Source: Paenibacillus harenae | GTDB lineage: Bacteria; Bacillota; Bacilli; Paenibacillales; Paenibacillaceae | Assembly: GCF_030812415.1 (NCBI RefSeq) | Contig: NZ_JAUSST010000001.1 | Location: 682,001-746,000 of the forward strand | Length of the DNA: 64,000 bases | Reading direction: 5' to 3' | Shown: one piece after another, positions 26,083 through 35,026 of the stretch | How positions within the stretch are numbered: the stretch's first letter is position 1 | Layout: each line of letters opens with the position of its first letter | Translations under genes and position numbers: made by a program | Notes under the pieces: model-generated | Told to the model about the DNA's origin: nothing | Databases searched by the model: none | Seen by the model: the letters and a program-made list of their open reading frames with translations, nothing else

Positions 26083-27180
26083 TCAACGTTTTTTTCTAAT
26101 TGCTGCAACCCCAAGAAGCATTAATGGGAAGAGGAGTCCGAATGTCAGGGCATAAAACGGCCACACCTTTGTGTCGAACGATATAAGGTAGCTTAGATTC
26201 GGAGCAATAATAATGGATACTGCATACAGAATCATTCCCATAGGCAGCGTAAGGGGGCGATAATCCGAAAGGTTTAACGTCTGCGAAAGGGTTAAAACCG
26301 TTATGTAGAAACAAAGGATCAGCTTAAAAAAGATCGTTACAAACCAGATCCCGGCTAAGATGGCCTCGACCCTTTGAATAAATTCGCCTATTTCTATTTT
26401 TTTGGCCAATTCAAAGCTGGAATAAATTTCGCTGGCCGTATTCTCCGCCCCCATCACTAAAATGCAGAGCAGCGTGATCACGAACAAGACCGTTCCTCCG
26501 ATCAACGTTCCCGATAAAAATGCTTTTCCCGCTTGTTTAGGCTGCTTTACTTTCGGAAAAATCATAAGCAACAAAACAAGCTCCAAGAAAGGAAAGCCGA
26601 TAAAGGGAAACGATGCGCTCAGTACAGGAGTTATTCCTTTCCCGAGCACGGGTTGAACATTTTTGAAATCTAAATCCTGCACAAGCAAAAGGATGAATAC
26701 GCCAAACAACGCAATAACGAGCGGAAAAAAAATGTCCGCGGTACGCGCTATATTGGAAACGCCATAGTAGACCCCTATCACCACAATACTCAAATATATG
26801 AGATGTATCGCCTGTATTGGCGTTTCTACTAACATGGAGGAGGTGAGAAAATCACCGAGATTCCGCAAAACAAGCGACGTCAGAATAAAGGCATAGGTAA
26901 ACCATAGAAAAGAAACGAACGTACCCAGCCATCGTCCGCAAATTTCTTTACTAAATTCCACTAAAGTTCTGCCAGGGAAGCGGCTGCCTAAAGCGACGTA
27001 TAGCCCTACGAGCAAAAGACCGGCAAGCAACCCTACAAGCGAAGAAATCCAAGCATCTTGTTTGGCCTCTGCAGCAAGTAATCCCGGAACCAATATGATA
27101 GAGGTGCCAATGATGAAAAGGGCTGCCAATTTTTTAAATTGATACGCCTGAATAGGGTCATTTTCCGCCACCGGGGCCAC
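26083..27180 (-). CDS. GerB-type germinant receptor B subunit, operon 2
   Basis: A 365-residue membrane protein of the spore germination permease family with about ten TM helices. Landmarks are IIGTSIILVPGLLAAEAKQDAW near residue 25, FPGRTLVEFSKEICG near 68 and PFIGFPFLELVLLLMIFP near 192. The start is one of two GTGs (27180 or 27171); AAAGGA is better spaced for 27171. It is the last gene of an A-C-D-B operon, an order different from operon 1. Base composition is visibly more AT-rich than the flanking fuc genes. Confidence 0.9.
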   Translation of the reverse strand: MAPVAENDPIQAYQFKKLAALFIIGTSIILVPGLLAAEAKQDAWISSLVGLLAGLLLVGLYVALGSRFPGRTLVEFSKEICGRWLGTFVSFLWFTYAFILTSLVLRNLGDFLTSSMLVETPIQAIHLIYLSIVVIGVYYGVSNIARTADIFFPLVIALFGVFILLLVQDLDFKNVQPVLGKGITPVLSASFPFIGFPFLELVLLLMIFPKVKQPKQAGKAFLSGTLIGGTVLFVITLLCILVMGAENTASEIYSSFELAKKIEIGEFIQRVEAILAGIWFVTIFFKLILCFYITVLTLSQTLNLSDYRPLTLPMGMILYAVSIIIAPNLSYLISFDTKVWPFYALTFGLLFPLMLLGVAAIRKKR

Positions 27181-27187
27181 GTTCCTT

Positions 27188-27415
27188 TCACTTGCCTAAT
27201 AACGATTTACTAATCGGTTCATAAATGAGTTTTATCCCTTCGAGCGGGCTTGGTACTCTAACCCCCATACTCACCGCTATGCAAAGTACGCTCCCGGCAA
27301 ATAGCAAGACGGAAAATGCCCAAAGCTCCTTCCGCTTGTTTTCTTTTTTTAAGGATGGAGCTTCGACAACGATTATCAGGATCCCGACCGCCAAAACGGC
27401 TGCAGCACTCCACAT
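27188..27415 (-). CDS. Small two-TM protein of germinant receptor operon 2 (D-subunit-like)
   Basis: A 75-residue protein with two hydrophobic helices (AAAVLAVGILIIVVEA near 4-19 and VLLFAGSVLCIAVSMGV near 36-52) and a basic loop (KKENKRKE). GGGGAAA precedes the ATG. It lies between the C and B genes with gaps of under 10 bases on each side, so it is part of the operon. The role as a D subunit is inferred from topology and position. Confidence 0.65.
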   Translation of the reverse strand: MWSAAAVLAVGILIIVVEAPSLKKENKRKELWAFSVLLFAGSVLCIAVSMGVRVPSPLEGIKLIYEPISKSLLGK

Positions 27416-27421
27416 TAAGAT

Positions 27422-28588
27422 CTATTTCCCCATTCTTTCGGAAAATGACTTTGTCGTTTTAAACATAGTATTAATTTTGGATTCCACTTGAACGATGACC
27501 TGTATATTTGAAAACACCTGATCCCAATCGCTCTTTACCGACTCCCAGTACCGAGGGTACTTCCTTTCGACTGCCTCGCCGAATCCGAATATATCCGATT
27601 TATATACGTTTTGCGTTTTTTTGACAGCGGACATAATGGAAGCTTTGATATTGCTTTGAGTTAGGTGCTCCAATTCTGATATAGTCGCCGGTTTTGCAAA
27701 GTCCCTCGCGCATTGTGCATCAGTGGCTACACCTTCTGTTTTGAGCTTGATAAGGATGGTCGGCTTGTTTTCCTTCATCGTTACTTTCGTTTCACTCTTT
27801 GTGCGAAGCAGCTCCACCGCAAGTTTTTTGTTTTTTTCTTCAGGACAAGCAAGGAGAATGGTCGTACTCTTTATCTTTCCTTGCGTATAGTTGTATCCTT
27901 TGCTCTCCTTCTCGTTTAACCAGCCCACCAGTTTATCTTTTTTGAAAACAGCCAAACCGGAATATTTCAAACTGGAAGGCACTAAAATTTTCTCTACATT
28001 TTTTTTATCGTTGCCGATCCCAGTATCTCCGGCAACTACGATCCCCGTCAACACCGCTTCTTTCCCTTTGCTGATGATGGCTGAAATCAACTCGTCAATT
28101 TTAATCGCTGCCGTTGATCCCCATACTTTTGATGAGGTTTCGAGCGATGTGCTCATTTTTGAAGCCGGCGTTTTTTCCAGAGGCGTAAACACTTTAAGAA
28201 CGTCCTGCGCTTCGGACCCCCGGGCGATTACGACATAAAAATCTTTGCGGTATTCATGGTCTCTTGAAAGGTAATCCAGTACTTTGCCCACACCTTTTCT
28301 CGCGAATTCCTCTCCCAAAATAATCATCTGTACTTGTCCGACGTATATTTTTCTTGTGCTCACTATCGTCATTTTCCTTGAGGCCTCCTGTAACCCGCCT
28401 CCGCTCGTCTGAAACAAAGTGACTGGAGCAAGGGGAGAAGCGCCTCCTTCCTTGCCCGCTATTGCTCCTGGATTAAGCATCTGATTGGATAGCAATAGTT
28501 TATTCCCTTTCTGATCCACGCCAAGAGCCACGGCAACGGCCAGGTCGTTCAATTCACGGCGATTCCAGCAGCCGGAGACCAGAGCCAT
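27422..28588 (-). CDS. Ger(x)C-type germinant receptor C subunit, operon 2, start unclear
   Basis: From ATG 28588 the protein is 388 residues and reads MALVSGCWNRRELNDLAVAV, so the lipobox VSGC is present but the start leaves only six residues before it. The same frame is open upstream to 28636 and encodes a proper signal peptide (NTNRKGLRIFAFFLC then MALVSGC), but contains no ATG, GTG or TTG; only ATT (28636) or ACG (28630) stand near the GGGGGG ribosome binding site. Either a rare start codon is used or a base error hides the true start. Other landmarks are normal: YVGQVQMIILGEEFARKG, LDYLSRDHEYRKDFYVV and KSDIFGFGEAVE. Confidence 0.85.
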   Translation of the reverse strand: MALVSGCWNRRELNDLAVAVALGVDQKGNKLLLSNQMLNPGAIAGKEGGASPLAPVTLFQTSGGGLQEASRKMTIVSTRKIYVGQVQMIILGEEFARKGVGKVLDYLSRDHEYRKDFYVVIARGSEAQDVLKVFTPLEKTPASKMSTSLETSSKVWGSTAAIKIDELISAIISKGKEAVLTGIVVAGDTGIGNDKKNVEKILVPSSLKYSGLAVFKKDKLVGWLNEKESKGYNYTQGKIKSTTILLACPEEKNKKLAVELLRTKSETKVTMKENKPTILIKLKTEGVATDAQCARDFAKPATISELEHLTQSNIKASIMSAVKKTQNVYKSDIFGFGEAVERKYPRYWESVKSDWDQVFSNIQVIVQVESKINTMFKTTKSFSERMGK

Positions 28589-28643
28589 ACATAAGAAGAA
28601 AGCAAATATCCTTAATCCTTTCCTGTTCGTATTAATCCCCCCT

Positions 28644-30212
28644 CTAAGGTTCTGGGTCTTGAGTCGGACTGTTCTCTCGAATCGGATTTTGCCTACTTAC
28701 ACTTCGGGGACGTGATAGCATATCCCGCCATGAAACGCGTATTCCCGCATCTTTTTTATCTTCTGGGATAACGGGAGCGTACGGGGACATATAGTAAACG
28801 CCAAAAGAACGCAAATGACAAAGATGCTGGACAATCAAAATGATCCCTGCGACAATACCGAACAATCCAAAGGATGCTGCCAGCGCCATCATTCCAAACC
28901 TTAATATTCGAATGGGAATGCCCATATTATAGGCGGGTATGACGAAACTGGAGATCGCCGTGATCGAAACGACGATAACCATTACTGCCGATACGATTCC
29001 TGCTTGTACGGCCGCTTGACCGATAACGAGCGCTCCCACGATCGAGATCGACTGTCCGACCGCTCTCGGCAAGCGAATGCCCGCCTCGCGCAAAAGCTCG
29101 AAGGTCACCTCCATCAAGAACGCTTCAATGAAAGCGGGAAACGGTATGCCTTCCCGCTGAGCGATTAAACTGATCAATATTCCCGGAGGCAGCATGTCCT
29201 GATGATAAGTCGTAATGGCAATGTATAAAGGCGGTGCCAATAAGGCCACCATTAGCGCTGCATACCGAAGCAAACGTGTGAGGGTTGATATGTCCGAACG
29301 CTGGTAATAATCCTCGGCCGATTGGAAAAACTGCGTGAATAGCGCCGGCACCAGAAGCGTAAACGGCGTCCCGTCGATGAGAATGGCAATTCGTCCCTCC
29401 AATAGTCCAGCAGCGATCACGTCGGGTCTTTCGGTATTATAAATCGTAGGAAATATCGTGAACCCTTTATCCTGAATGAACTCCTCGATGTACCCGCTTT
29501 CCAATATCCCGTCTATTTGAATGCGTTCGATTCTATCGCGAACCTCTTTCACCGCTTTTTCCAGGGCAATACCTTTCATATACATGATCGAGACATTTGT
29601 TTTCGTTACCAGACCGACGTGGAAATGCTCGAGCCACAGATTAGGATCCTTGATTTTACGCCGTACCAATGCAATATTAGTTACAATATTTTCGGAGAAG
29701 CCTTCCTTCGGACCTCGTATTACCGTCTGGGAGGTTGGCTCCTGCACGCCGCGCTCCTCCCAGCCTTTCGAAGCAACCAATAAGCCGTAATCGTTCCCCT
29801 GACATAGGATAGCGGTATCTCCGGACAAAATGCCTGCCAGAATTGTATCAAAGCTCGCTTTATCTATAATCTCACCGACAGGGAGCAGCTTTCTTTTGAT
29901 AAAATCCAAAGGATCTGCAAGAGGCGGGAGTTCCGAAATAGAATGCTCGTCCTGATTATTAGACAGAAGGGGGGCCATAATAAACTGATTAACGATTGCG
30001 GCGTCCGACAAGCCTGTGGCGTATATTACGACTGCCTCGAATTTGTTTTCGCCATCGGAACGGCATTCTCTTATTACGATATCCGGGCTGTTTCCGAGAA
30101 TTGTCTGAATCAGTTGAATATTATCATGCAGATTGGTTGTCAAGGCATGCCGTTCATTAACCTTGGATGGTTGACTTTGACCGGTTTGATTACTGGATTT
30201 CATAAATGGCAT
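28644..30212 (-). CDS. GerA-type germinant receptor A subunit, operon 2
   Basis: A 522-residue GerA family protein with the N-terminal soluble domain (RGPKEGFSENIVTNIALVRR, TKTNVSIMYMKGI) and C-terminal TM segments (GRIAILIDGTPFTLLVPALF, ISSFVIPAYNMGIPIRILRF). GGGGAGG lies 11 bases before ATG 30212; an ATG three codons on is also possible. It is the first gene of the operon and lies 88 bases downstream of an AraC gene on the same strand, with no clear promoter by eye in between. It is divergent in sequence from the A subunit of operon 1. Confidence 0.92.
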   Translation of the reverse strand: MPFMKSSNQTGQSQPSKVNERHALTTNLHDNIQLIQTILGNSPDIVIRECRSDGENKFEAVVIYATGLSDAAIVNQFIMAPLLSNNQDEHSISELPPLADPLDFIKRKLLPVGEIIDKASFDTILAGILSGDTAILCQGNDYGLLVASKGWEERGVQEPTSQTVIRGPKEGFSENIVTNIALVRRKIKDPNLWLEHFHVGLVTKTNVSIMYMKGIALEKAVKEVRDRIERIQIDGILESGYIEEFIQDKGFTIFPTIYNTERPDVIAAGLLEGRIAILIDGTPFTLLVPALFTQFFQSAEDYYQRSDISTLTRLLRYAALMVALLAPPLYIAITTYHQDMLPPGILISLIAQREGIPFPAFIEAFLMEVTFELLREAGIRLPRAVGQSISIVGALVIGQAAVQAGIVSAVMVIVVSITAISSFVIPAYNMGIPIRILRFGMMALAASFGLFGIVAGIILIVQHLCHLRSFGVYYMSPYAPVIPEDKKDAGIRVSWRDMLSRPRSVSRQNPIRENSPTQDPEP

Positions 30213-30300
30213 GCCTGAACCTGCACCTCCCCTTCATTCCTTTTATTCAAGATTCCCTCCATGCAAATTTTTCATTCAAAGGACGACAACTCCATTAGGT

Positions 30301-31167
30301 TCAACCTTGCGATTGACTCATCAGCCCTCTCCTGTAATCGGTTGGCGTACGTCCGCTCCATTTGCGGAATTGCTTCGTGAAGAAGAGAGGGTCATTATAG
30401 CCTACCGATGATGCAATCTGGGCGATCGTTAAGTCGCCTTCCAGCAGCTCCTCCGCCTTCTTCATCCGTACTTTGAACAAATATTGCATCGGCGATAGTC
30501 CTGTCGCCTCCTTGAACAACTTGTTCAGATGCGCCCGATGGTAGCCTAATTGATGAGCAAGACTCTCGATTGACAACGGCTGCCCGTATTGAAGCGTCAG
30601 CAGGCGAATCGCCTGATCGACTTGACGATACGACCGCGATTGCACGGTCGCCGTCTCCGTGCGCGCACCTCCCTCGCCCTTGCTTGCCAATTCATGCAAA
30701 ATAAGCCGAAGCCAGCCCGACGCCTCCATATTGCCAAGAGCGGCGAGGCTTTCCCGTTCCAAGCTGCCTCGAACGTTGCGAAACAGCTTCTTCAGCGCTT
30801 GAAGTGAGCAATCTCGAATGACTGCGCGATCAGGCGTGATCCCTATAGACGACAAAGAAGCATCCACAATATCCCCTGAGAAAGCTACCCACATATACTG
30901 CCAAGGGTTCAACTTATTCGCTTCGTACTTGACCAAAATGTCCGGAAAAATAACGAATGCGTCTCCCGCCTTGCACGCATAAGATTCACCGAGCGTTTCA
31001 TATATGCCCTCTCCGGCCAATACAATATGGATTAAGTAATAATCGTGCACGCCCGGTCCAATGTAATGTCCTCCGACGGGCTTGCCGCGTCCGCTGAACA
31101 ATACGGACATCTCGCCTTTCATCGGAGCCGAATTGATTGATACCGTAATTTGATGATGTGTTTCCAT
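30301..31167 (-). CDS. AraC family transcriptional regulator
   Basis: A 288-residue regulator with a cupin sensor (GKPVGGHYIGPGVHDYYLIHI, then CKAGDAFVIFPDILVKYEA) and C-terminal AraC helices (LSIESLAHQLGYHRAHLNKL, LTIAQIASSVGYNDPLFFTKQF). It is divergent from the GH4 gene, so an alpha-galactoside such as melibiose or raffinose is a likely inducer; MsmR-type regulators of alpha-galactosidases have this layout. Confidence 0.9.
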   Translation of the reverse strand: METHHQITVSINSAPMKGEMSVLFSGRGKPVGGHYIGPGVHDYYLIHIVLAGEGIYETLGESYACKAGDAFVIFPDILVKYEANKLNPWQYMWVAFSGDIVDASLSSIGITPDRAVIRDCSLQALKKLFRNVRGSLERESLAALGNMEASGWLRLILHELASKGEGGARTETATVQSRSYRQVDQAIRLLTLQYGQPLSIESLAHQLGYHRAHLNKLFKEATGLSPMQYLFKVRMKKAEELLEGDLTIAQIASSVGYNDPLFFTKQFRKWSGRTPTDYRRGLMSQSQG

Positions 31168-31252
31168 CCGTAGACCCCCTGCTAATCGTCTACTGTCATC
31201 ATACTAAATGAAGCAACATTTCTCCATATATACAATCGTTCCTTCCATATTC

Positions 31253-31281
31253 ATTTCAGTGCCGGCTCGTTATACTGAAAT
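31253..31281 (+). promoter_or_regulatory. Inverted repeat at the GH4 promoter
   Basis: ATTTCAGT (31253-31260) and ACTGAAAT (31274-31281) form a perfect 8-base inverted repeat with a 13-base spacer. The right arm overlaps a -10-like TATACT (31271-31276). The site lies between the AraC gene and the GH4 start and is a candidate operator. Confidence 0.45.
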
Positions 31282-31360
31282 TGTCAGGAACACAATGAAA
31301 CCAGCTGTTTCGAGAGGTTCATCATCCACTATCACCAAAATCGGGAGGTATTTATCTACA

Positions 31361-32659
31361 ATGCCGAAAATTACTTTTATCGGGGCTGGCAGCACTGTTT
31401 TCGCCAAAAATATTCTTGGAGACGTTATGCAGACCCCCGCGCTGCAGGGCTTTGAAATCGCGTTATTCGATATCGACGCCGTCCGTCTTGGCGACTCCGA
31501 GAAAATGCTGCTTAACCTTAAGCAAACAAGCGGAAGCAGCTGCATCGTGAAAGCGTATACGGACCGTAAGGAAGCGCTTCGAGGCGCGAAGTACATCGTT
31601 AATGCGATTCAAGTCGGCGGCTATGATCCATGTACGATTACCGATTTCGAAATTCCGAAGAAATACGGCTTGCGCCAGACGATTGCCGATACGGTCGGCA
31701 TTGGCGGCATTTTCCGCAATTTGCGCACGATTCCGGTCATGCTCGACTTCGCCCGCGACATCAATGAAGTATGTCCTGACGCGCTGTTCCTCAACTATAC
31801 GAATCCGATGGCCGTTCTTACAAATGTCATGAATACGTACGGCGACGTGCGTACAGTCGGCCTCTGCCACAGCGTGCAAGTATGCGTACCTGATCTGTTC
31901 AAACATCTTGATATGGACCCGACCGGCGTCAAATGGAATATTGCCGGTATCAATCATATGGCTTGGCTGCTCGAAGCGAGCAAGGACGGCGTCGATTTGT
32001 ATCCGGAGATCAAGCGACGCGCCGCAGAGAAGCAGAAGGAGAAGCATCATGATATGGTTCGCTTCGAGCTGATGCTCAAGTTCGGCTACTATATTACCGA
32101 ATCGTCCGAGCATAATGCCGAATACCATCCATATTTCATTAAGAAAAGCTATCCCGAGCTCGTGGAGCGGTTCAACATTCCGCTTGACGAATATCCGCGC
32201 CGCTGCGTCAATCAGATCGAAGGCTGGAAGACGATGCGCGAGTCGCTTGTCAATGACAGCAAGCTGGAGCACTGCCGCAGCCATGAATATGCTTCGTATA
32301 TTTTCGAAGCCATTGAGACCGATAAGCCGTTCAAGATCGGCGCAAACGTCATGAATACCGGTCTTATTACGAACTTGCCGAAGGAAGCTTGCGTGGAAGT
32401 GCCTTGCCTTGTCGATGCGAATGGCGTAACGCCGACGTACGTCGGAGACTTGCCGCCGCAGCTCGCGGCGCTCAACCGGACCAACATCAACACGCAATTA
32501 CTGACGATCGAGGCTGCCATCACCGGCAAGCGCGAGCATATCTACCATGCGGCTCTGCTCGACCCGCATACTTCCGCCGAACTGTCGATGGACGACATCG
32601 TCTCGCTATGCGACGATCTCATTGAAGCGCACGGCACATGGCTGCCTAGTTACAAATAA
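31361..32659 (+). CDS. melA: GH4 family alpha-galactosidase/alpha-glucosidase
   Basis: A 432-residue NAD- and Mn-dependent GH4 glycosidase of the cytoplasm. The Rossmann start KITFIGAGSTVFAKNILGD binds NAD; LFLNYTNPMAVLTN, Cys169 in GLCHS and His199 in GINHMAWL form the metal and catalytic site. GGGAGGT lies 11 bases before ATG 31361. A longer open frame reaches back to 31208, but its extra 51 residues are unlike the family and overlap the regulatory region. MelA-type alpha-galactosidase is the best match; the related AglA/LplD-like enzymes act on other alpha-glycosides. Confidence 0.9.
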   Translation: MPKITFIGAGSTVFAKNILGDVMQTPALQGFEIALFDIDAVRLGDSEKMLLNLKQTSGSSCIVKAYTDRKEALRGAKYIVNAIQVGGYDPCTITDFEIPKKYGLRQTIADTVGIGGIFRNLRTIPVMLDFARDINEVCPDALFLNYTNPMAVLTNVMNTYGDVRTVGLCHSVQVCVPDLFKHLDMDPTGVKWNIAGINHMAWLLEASKDGVDLYPEIKRRAAEKQKEKHHDMVRFELMLKFGYYITESSEHNAEYHPYFIKKSYPELVERFNIPLDEYPRRCVNQIEGWKTMRESLVNDSKLEHCRSHEYASYIFEAIETDKPFKIGANVMNTGLITNLPKEACVEVPCLVDANGVTPTYVGDLPPQLAALNRTNINTQLLTIEAAITGKREHIYHAALLDPHTSAELSMDDIVSLCDDLIEAHGTWLPSYK

Positions 32660-32668
32660 ACATTTCGA

Positions 32669-32702
32669 GGCTGTGCCGTATTCCGCGGCACAGCCTTTTC
32701 TT
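32669..32702 (+). terminator. Terminator of the GH4 gene
   Basis: GGCTGTGCCG (32669-32678) pairs with CGGCACAGCC (32686-32695), followed by TTTTCTT. The remaining gap to 33003 has no supportable gene; a 24-codon frame there is discussed under rejected items. Confidence 0.9.
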
Positions 32703-33003
32703 CACAGTGGAATACACGTTTTTTCTAGTTTTATTTTTTCACAGGCTGCTTCATTAACGAATTGATTGCAGTCGAAGGGATTGGATGGAAACCCCCACTT
32801 AAGGTAAGTAACCTTGGCTTATGCGGCACGATTAGGTTGAAAAATCCGACCTATTTCGGCTAGTGAACCTTGAAAGACTTTCGGCAGTCGTTACTGCTGA
32901 ATAAGAGGATGAATAATACAACTTAACAAAAGCAATTTGGGCTAATCAGGAGATTTTAGATGGAAAATGCAACCTGTCACGTTTTACTGCTATACGTAAT
33001 AAA

Positions 33004-33032
33004 AGGCCTCCCACAACTTGCGTGGGAAGCCT
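33004..33032 (-). terminator. Terminator of the GH51 operon
   Basis: AGGCCTCCCAC (33004-33014) pairs with GTGGGAAGCCT (33022-33032) with one mismatch. The minus-strand transcript continues TTTTATT. It lies 14 bases after the DUF6171 stop. Confidence 0.8.
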
Positions 33033-33046
33033 AATACCTCAGATCA

Positions 33047-33325
33047 TTAAGAAACATGCTTCGCCCAGCGGCTGTCGCCGGCTTTCGGGCAGGCGCGGTC
33101 TTTGTACTTAGCCGCTATGCGCACGAAGCAGCCGCATACCGCACAGGTCGTGCCGTATTGAAACTTAGGACAATTGCCGCATTCCGCAAGCCGCCGTTCA
33201 TACACCTCGTCAGGGACGCAGATGTCGGATTGGAACATCGGGGCGGACAATATGCGGTCGATCTGCTCGTCCGTTACGCGATAATCGTCGCGGCAGCCTT
33301 TGCATTCCCCGCCTCTGCTGTTCAT
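33047..33325 (-). CDS. DUF6171 family cysteine-rich protein
   Basis: A 92-residue protein with two Cys clusters: CKGC at the N-terminus and CGNCPKF...CAVCGC near residues 49-65, with further Cys at RACPKAG. VTDEQIDRILSAPMFQ and CVPDEVYERRLAEC are typical of the DUF6171 family found in Bacillales. It is probably a zinc-binding protein; its function is unknown. It starts 8 bases after the GH51 stop, so it is co-transcribed with the arabinofuranosidase. Confidence 0.8.
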   Translation of the reverse strand: MNSRGGECKGCRDDYRVTDEQIDRILSAPMFQSDICVPDEVYERRLAECGNCPKFQYGTTCAVCGCFVRIAAKYKDRACPKAGDSRWAKHVS

Positions 33326-33333
33326 CGCCGTTC

Positions 33334-34824
33334 CTACTCGGAGATGACTTCAAGTACCGTAACCGACATCGGGGACAGCTTCGCGCGAATAGCCGAACCT
33401 TCTACAGTGAACGCTTTGTAAGCTGCCGGAGCAACCGCTTCAGGCTGTTCGAACGTATTGTGCGCATCTTTCACGGAAGCTGTGAGCTCTGAACCTGTTA
33501 CCTTCAAAGCAGCAGCTGCAAGACCGCGCAGATCGATGTCCACGTCTGCCGCGTTCTCGTTGTCCAGGTTGCAGAGGCTGACGTGAATGCGCCCCTCAGC
33601 GTCCTTGGAAGCGGACACGGATACTTGCGGAATCGCTTGACCGCCGCGCTTGTACTCATTTCCGTCAATCGAAGTCGTCAGTGCTGTCGCATCTTGATGG
33701 ACCTTGTACATATCGAATACGTGGTACGTAGGCGTTAGAACCATCTTCTCGCCTTCCGTGAGAATGACGGATTGAAGCACGTTGATCACTTGAGCGATAT
33801 TCGCCATTACGACGCGGTCGCAATGATCGTGGAAAATGTTAAGCGTAAGTCCAGCAACGAGCGCATCGCGAATCGTGTTCTGCTGGTAGAGGAAGCCCGG
33901 ATTCGTGCCCGGCTCAACGTCGAACCATGTTCCCCACTCGTCCACGATCATGCCTACGCGCTTGTTCGGATCGTACCGATCCATAATCGTCGAGTGGCGA
34001 GTAATGAGCTCTTCCATCCAAAGCGCTTTCTTCATCGTCGCATACCATTCGTCTTCGGAGAAGCCCGTTGCAGGACCTTTGTTAGACCATTCGTTAGGAA
34101 CCGTGTAATAGTGAAGCGAAATCGCATCCATATGGTTGTGGGCCTCGCGCATGACGACTTCCATCCAGCGATAGTCGTCCACGTTCGGTCCGCAAGCGAT
34201 CTTATAGATTTTATTGTCGCCGTAATTACGAACGAACGTCTGGTATCTTCGATAGAGATCGGCGTAATATTCCGGGCGCATATTGCCGCCGCAGCCCCAG
34301 TTCTCGTTGCCTACGCCGAAGTACTTCACGTTCCAAGGCTTCTCGCGTCCGTTCTCCTTGCGCCAGTCGGCCATCGGGGACACGCCGTCGAACGTCATAT
34401 ACTCGACCCATTCGGACATTTCCTGAACGGTTCCGCTGCCTACGTTGCCCGAGATGTAAGGCTCGCACTCCAGCATTTCGCATAACATCAGAAACTCATG
34501 CGTGCCGAAATGGTTATTCTCCAATACGCCGCCCCAATGCGTGTTGATCATCCGTTTGCGGCCCTCGCGGGGACCTATGCCATCCTTCCAGTGGTACTCG
34601 TCAGCAAAGCAGCCGCCCGGCCAACGAAGCACCGGAATTTTAATGTTCTTAAGCGCTTCCACGACGTCGTTGCGAATGCCGTTCGTATTCGGAATCGGCG
34701 AATCTTCTCCAACCCAGATCCCTTCGTAAATACAGCGTCCAAGATGCTCGGAGAAATGTCCGTAAATATTGCGGTTGATCGTGCCTGCTGCCACATCGGC
34801 ATTGATTGTGATGCGATTGCTCAT
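33334..34824 (-). CDS. abfA: GH51 alpha-L-arabinofuranosidase
   Basis: A 496-residue intracellular GH51 enzyme that removes L-arabinofuranosyl groups from arabinan and arabinoxylan oligosaccharides. [19 protein letters not shown] at the N-terminus is diagnostic. With the TTG-initiated numbering the acid/base is Glu175 ([11 protein letters not shown]) and the nucleophile Glu297 (MIVDEWGTW). The ATG at 34824 is spaced 7 bases from GAGGG. Its promoter is at 34921-34949. No arabinose regulator is adjacent, but the GH127 gene at 3164 would act in the same pathway. Confidence 0.95.
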   Translation of the reverse strand: MSNRITINADVAAGTINRNIYGHFSEHLGRCIYEGIWVGEDSPIPNTNGIRNDVVEALKNIKIPVLRWPGGCFADEYHWKDGIGPREGRKRMINTHWGGVLENNHFGTHEFLMLCEMLECEPYISGNVGSGTVQEMSEWVEYMTFDGVSPMADWRKENGREKPWNVKYFGVGNENWGCGGNMRPEYYADLYRRYQTFVRNYGDNKIYKIACGPNVDDYRWMEVVMREAHNHMDAISLHYYTVPNEWSNKGPATGFSEDEWYATMKKALWMEELITRHSTIMDRYDPNKRVGMIVDEWGTWFDVEPGTNPGFLYQQNTIRDALVAGLTLNIFHDHCDRVVMANIAQVINVLQSVILTEGEKMVLTPTYHVFDMYKVHQDATALTTSIDGNEYKRGGQAIPQVSVSASKDAEGRIHVSLCNLDNENAADVDIDLRGLAAAALKVTGSELTASVKDAHNTFEQPEAVAPAAYKAFTVEGSAIRAKLSPMSVTVLEVISE

Positions 34825-34853
34825 CAAATATCCCTCGCTTTAGTAGTAGATGT

Positions 34854-34949
34854 CGGTTATTCCTTAAGTTGGATTAATGTTTGCATAAATTCTTTAACTA
34901 ATTTATTAATCCTAAAACAAATGATATAGCGGTTATTCCTTTTTTGCAA
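34854..34949 (-). promoter_or_regulatory. GH51 promoter with paired 12-bp direct repeats
   Basis: On the minus strand TTGCAA (34944-34949) and TATCAT (34921-34926) are spaced by 17 bases. CGGTTATTCCTT occurs exactly twice on the plus strand, at 34930-34941 inside the promoter spacer and at 34854-34865 in the leader, 76 bases apart. This suggests a repressor that binds both copies and may loop the DNA. Confidence 0.5.
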
Positions 34950-34976
34950 CCCTTTTTTCAGTCTGAAAATAACAAC

Positions 34977-35004
34977 AAAAAACAGCGGACTCTCAAGTCC
35001 ACTG
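34977..35004 (-). terminator. Terminator of the esterase gene
   Basis: CAGCGGACT (34983-34991) pairs with AGTCCACTG (34996-35004) with one mismatch, and the minus-strand transcript then has a U run (34977-34982). It lies 22 bases after the esterase stop. Confidence 0.8.
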
Positions 35005-35026
35005 CTTTCAATTTATTTCTATCGGT

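Noticed and set aside
31463..32497. 344-codon open frame opposite the GH4 gene
   Set aside because: Antisense to a GH4 gene whose NAD and metal motifs are intact; no motifs of its own.
32959..33033. 24-codon frame after AGGAG, beginning MENATCHV
   Set aside because: Although a ribosome binding site-like sequence precedes it, most of the frame is the terminator hairpin of the opposite-strand operon.
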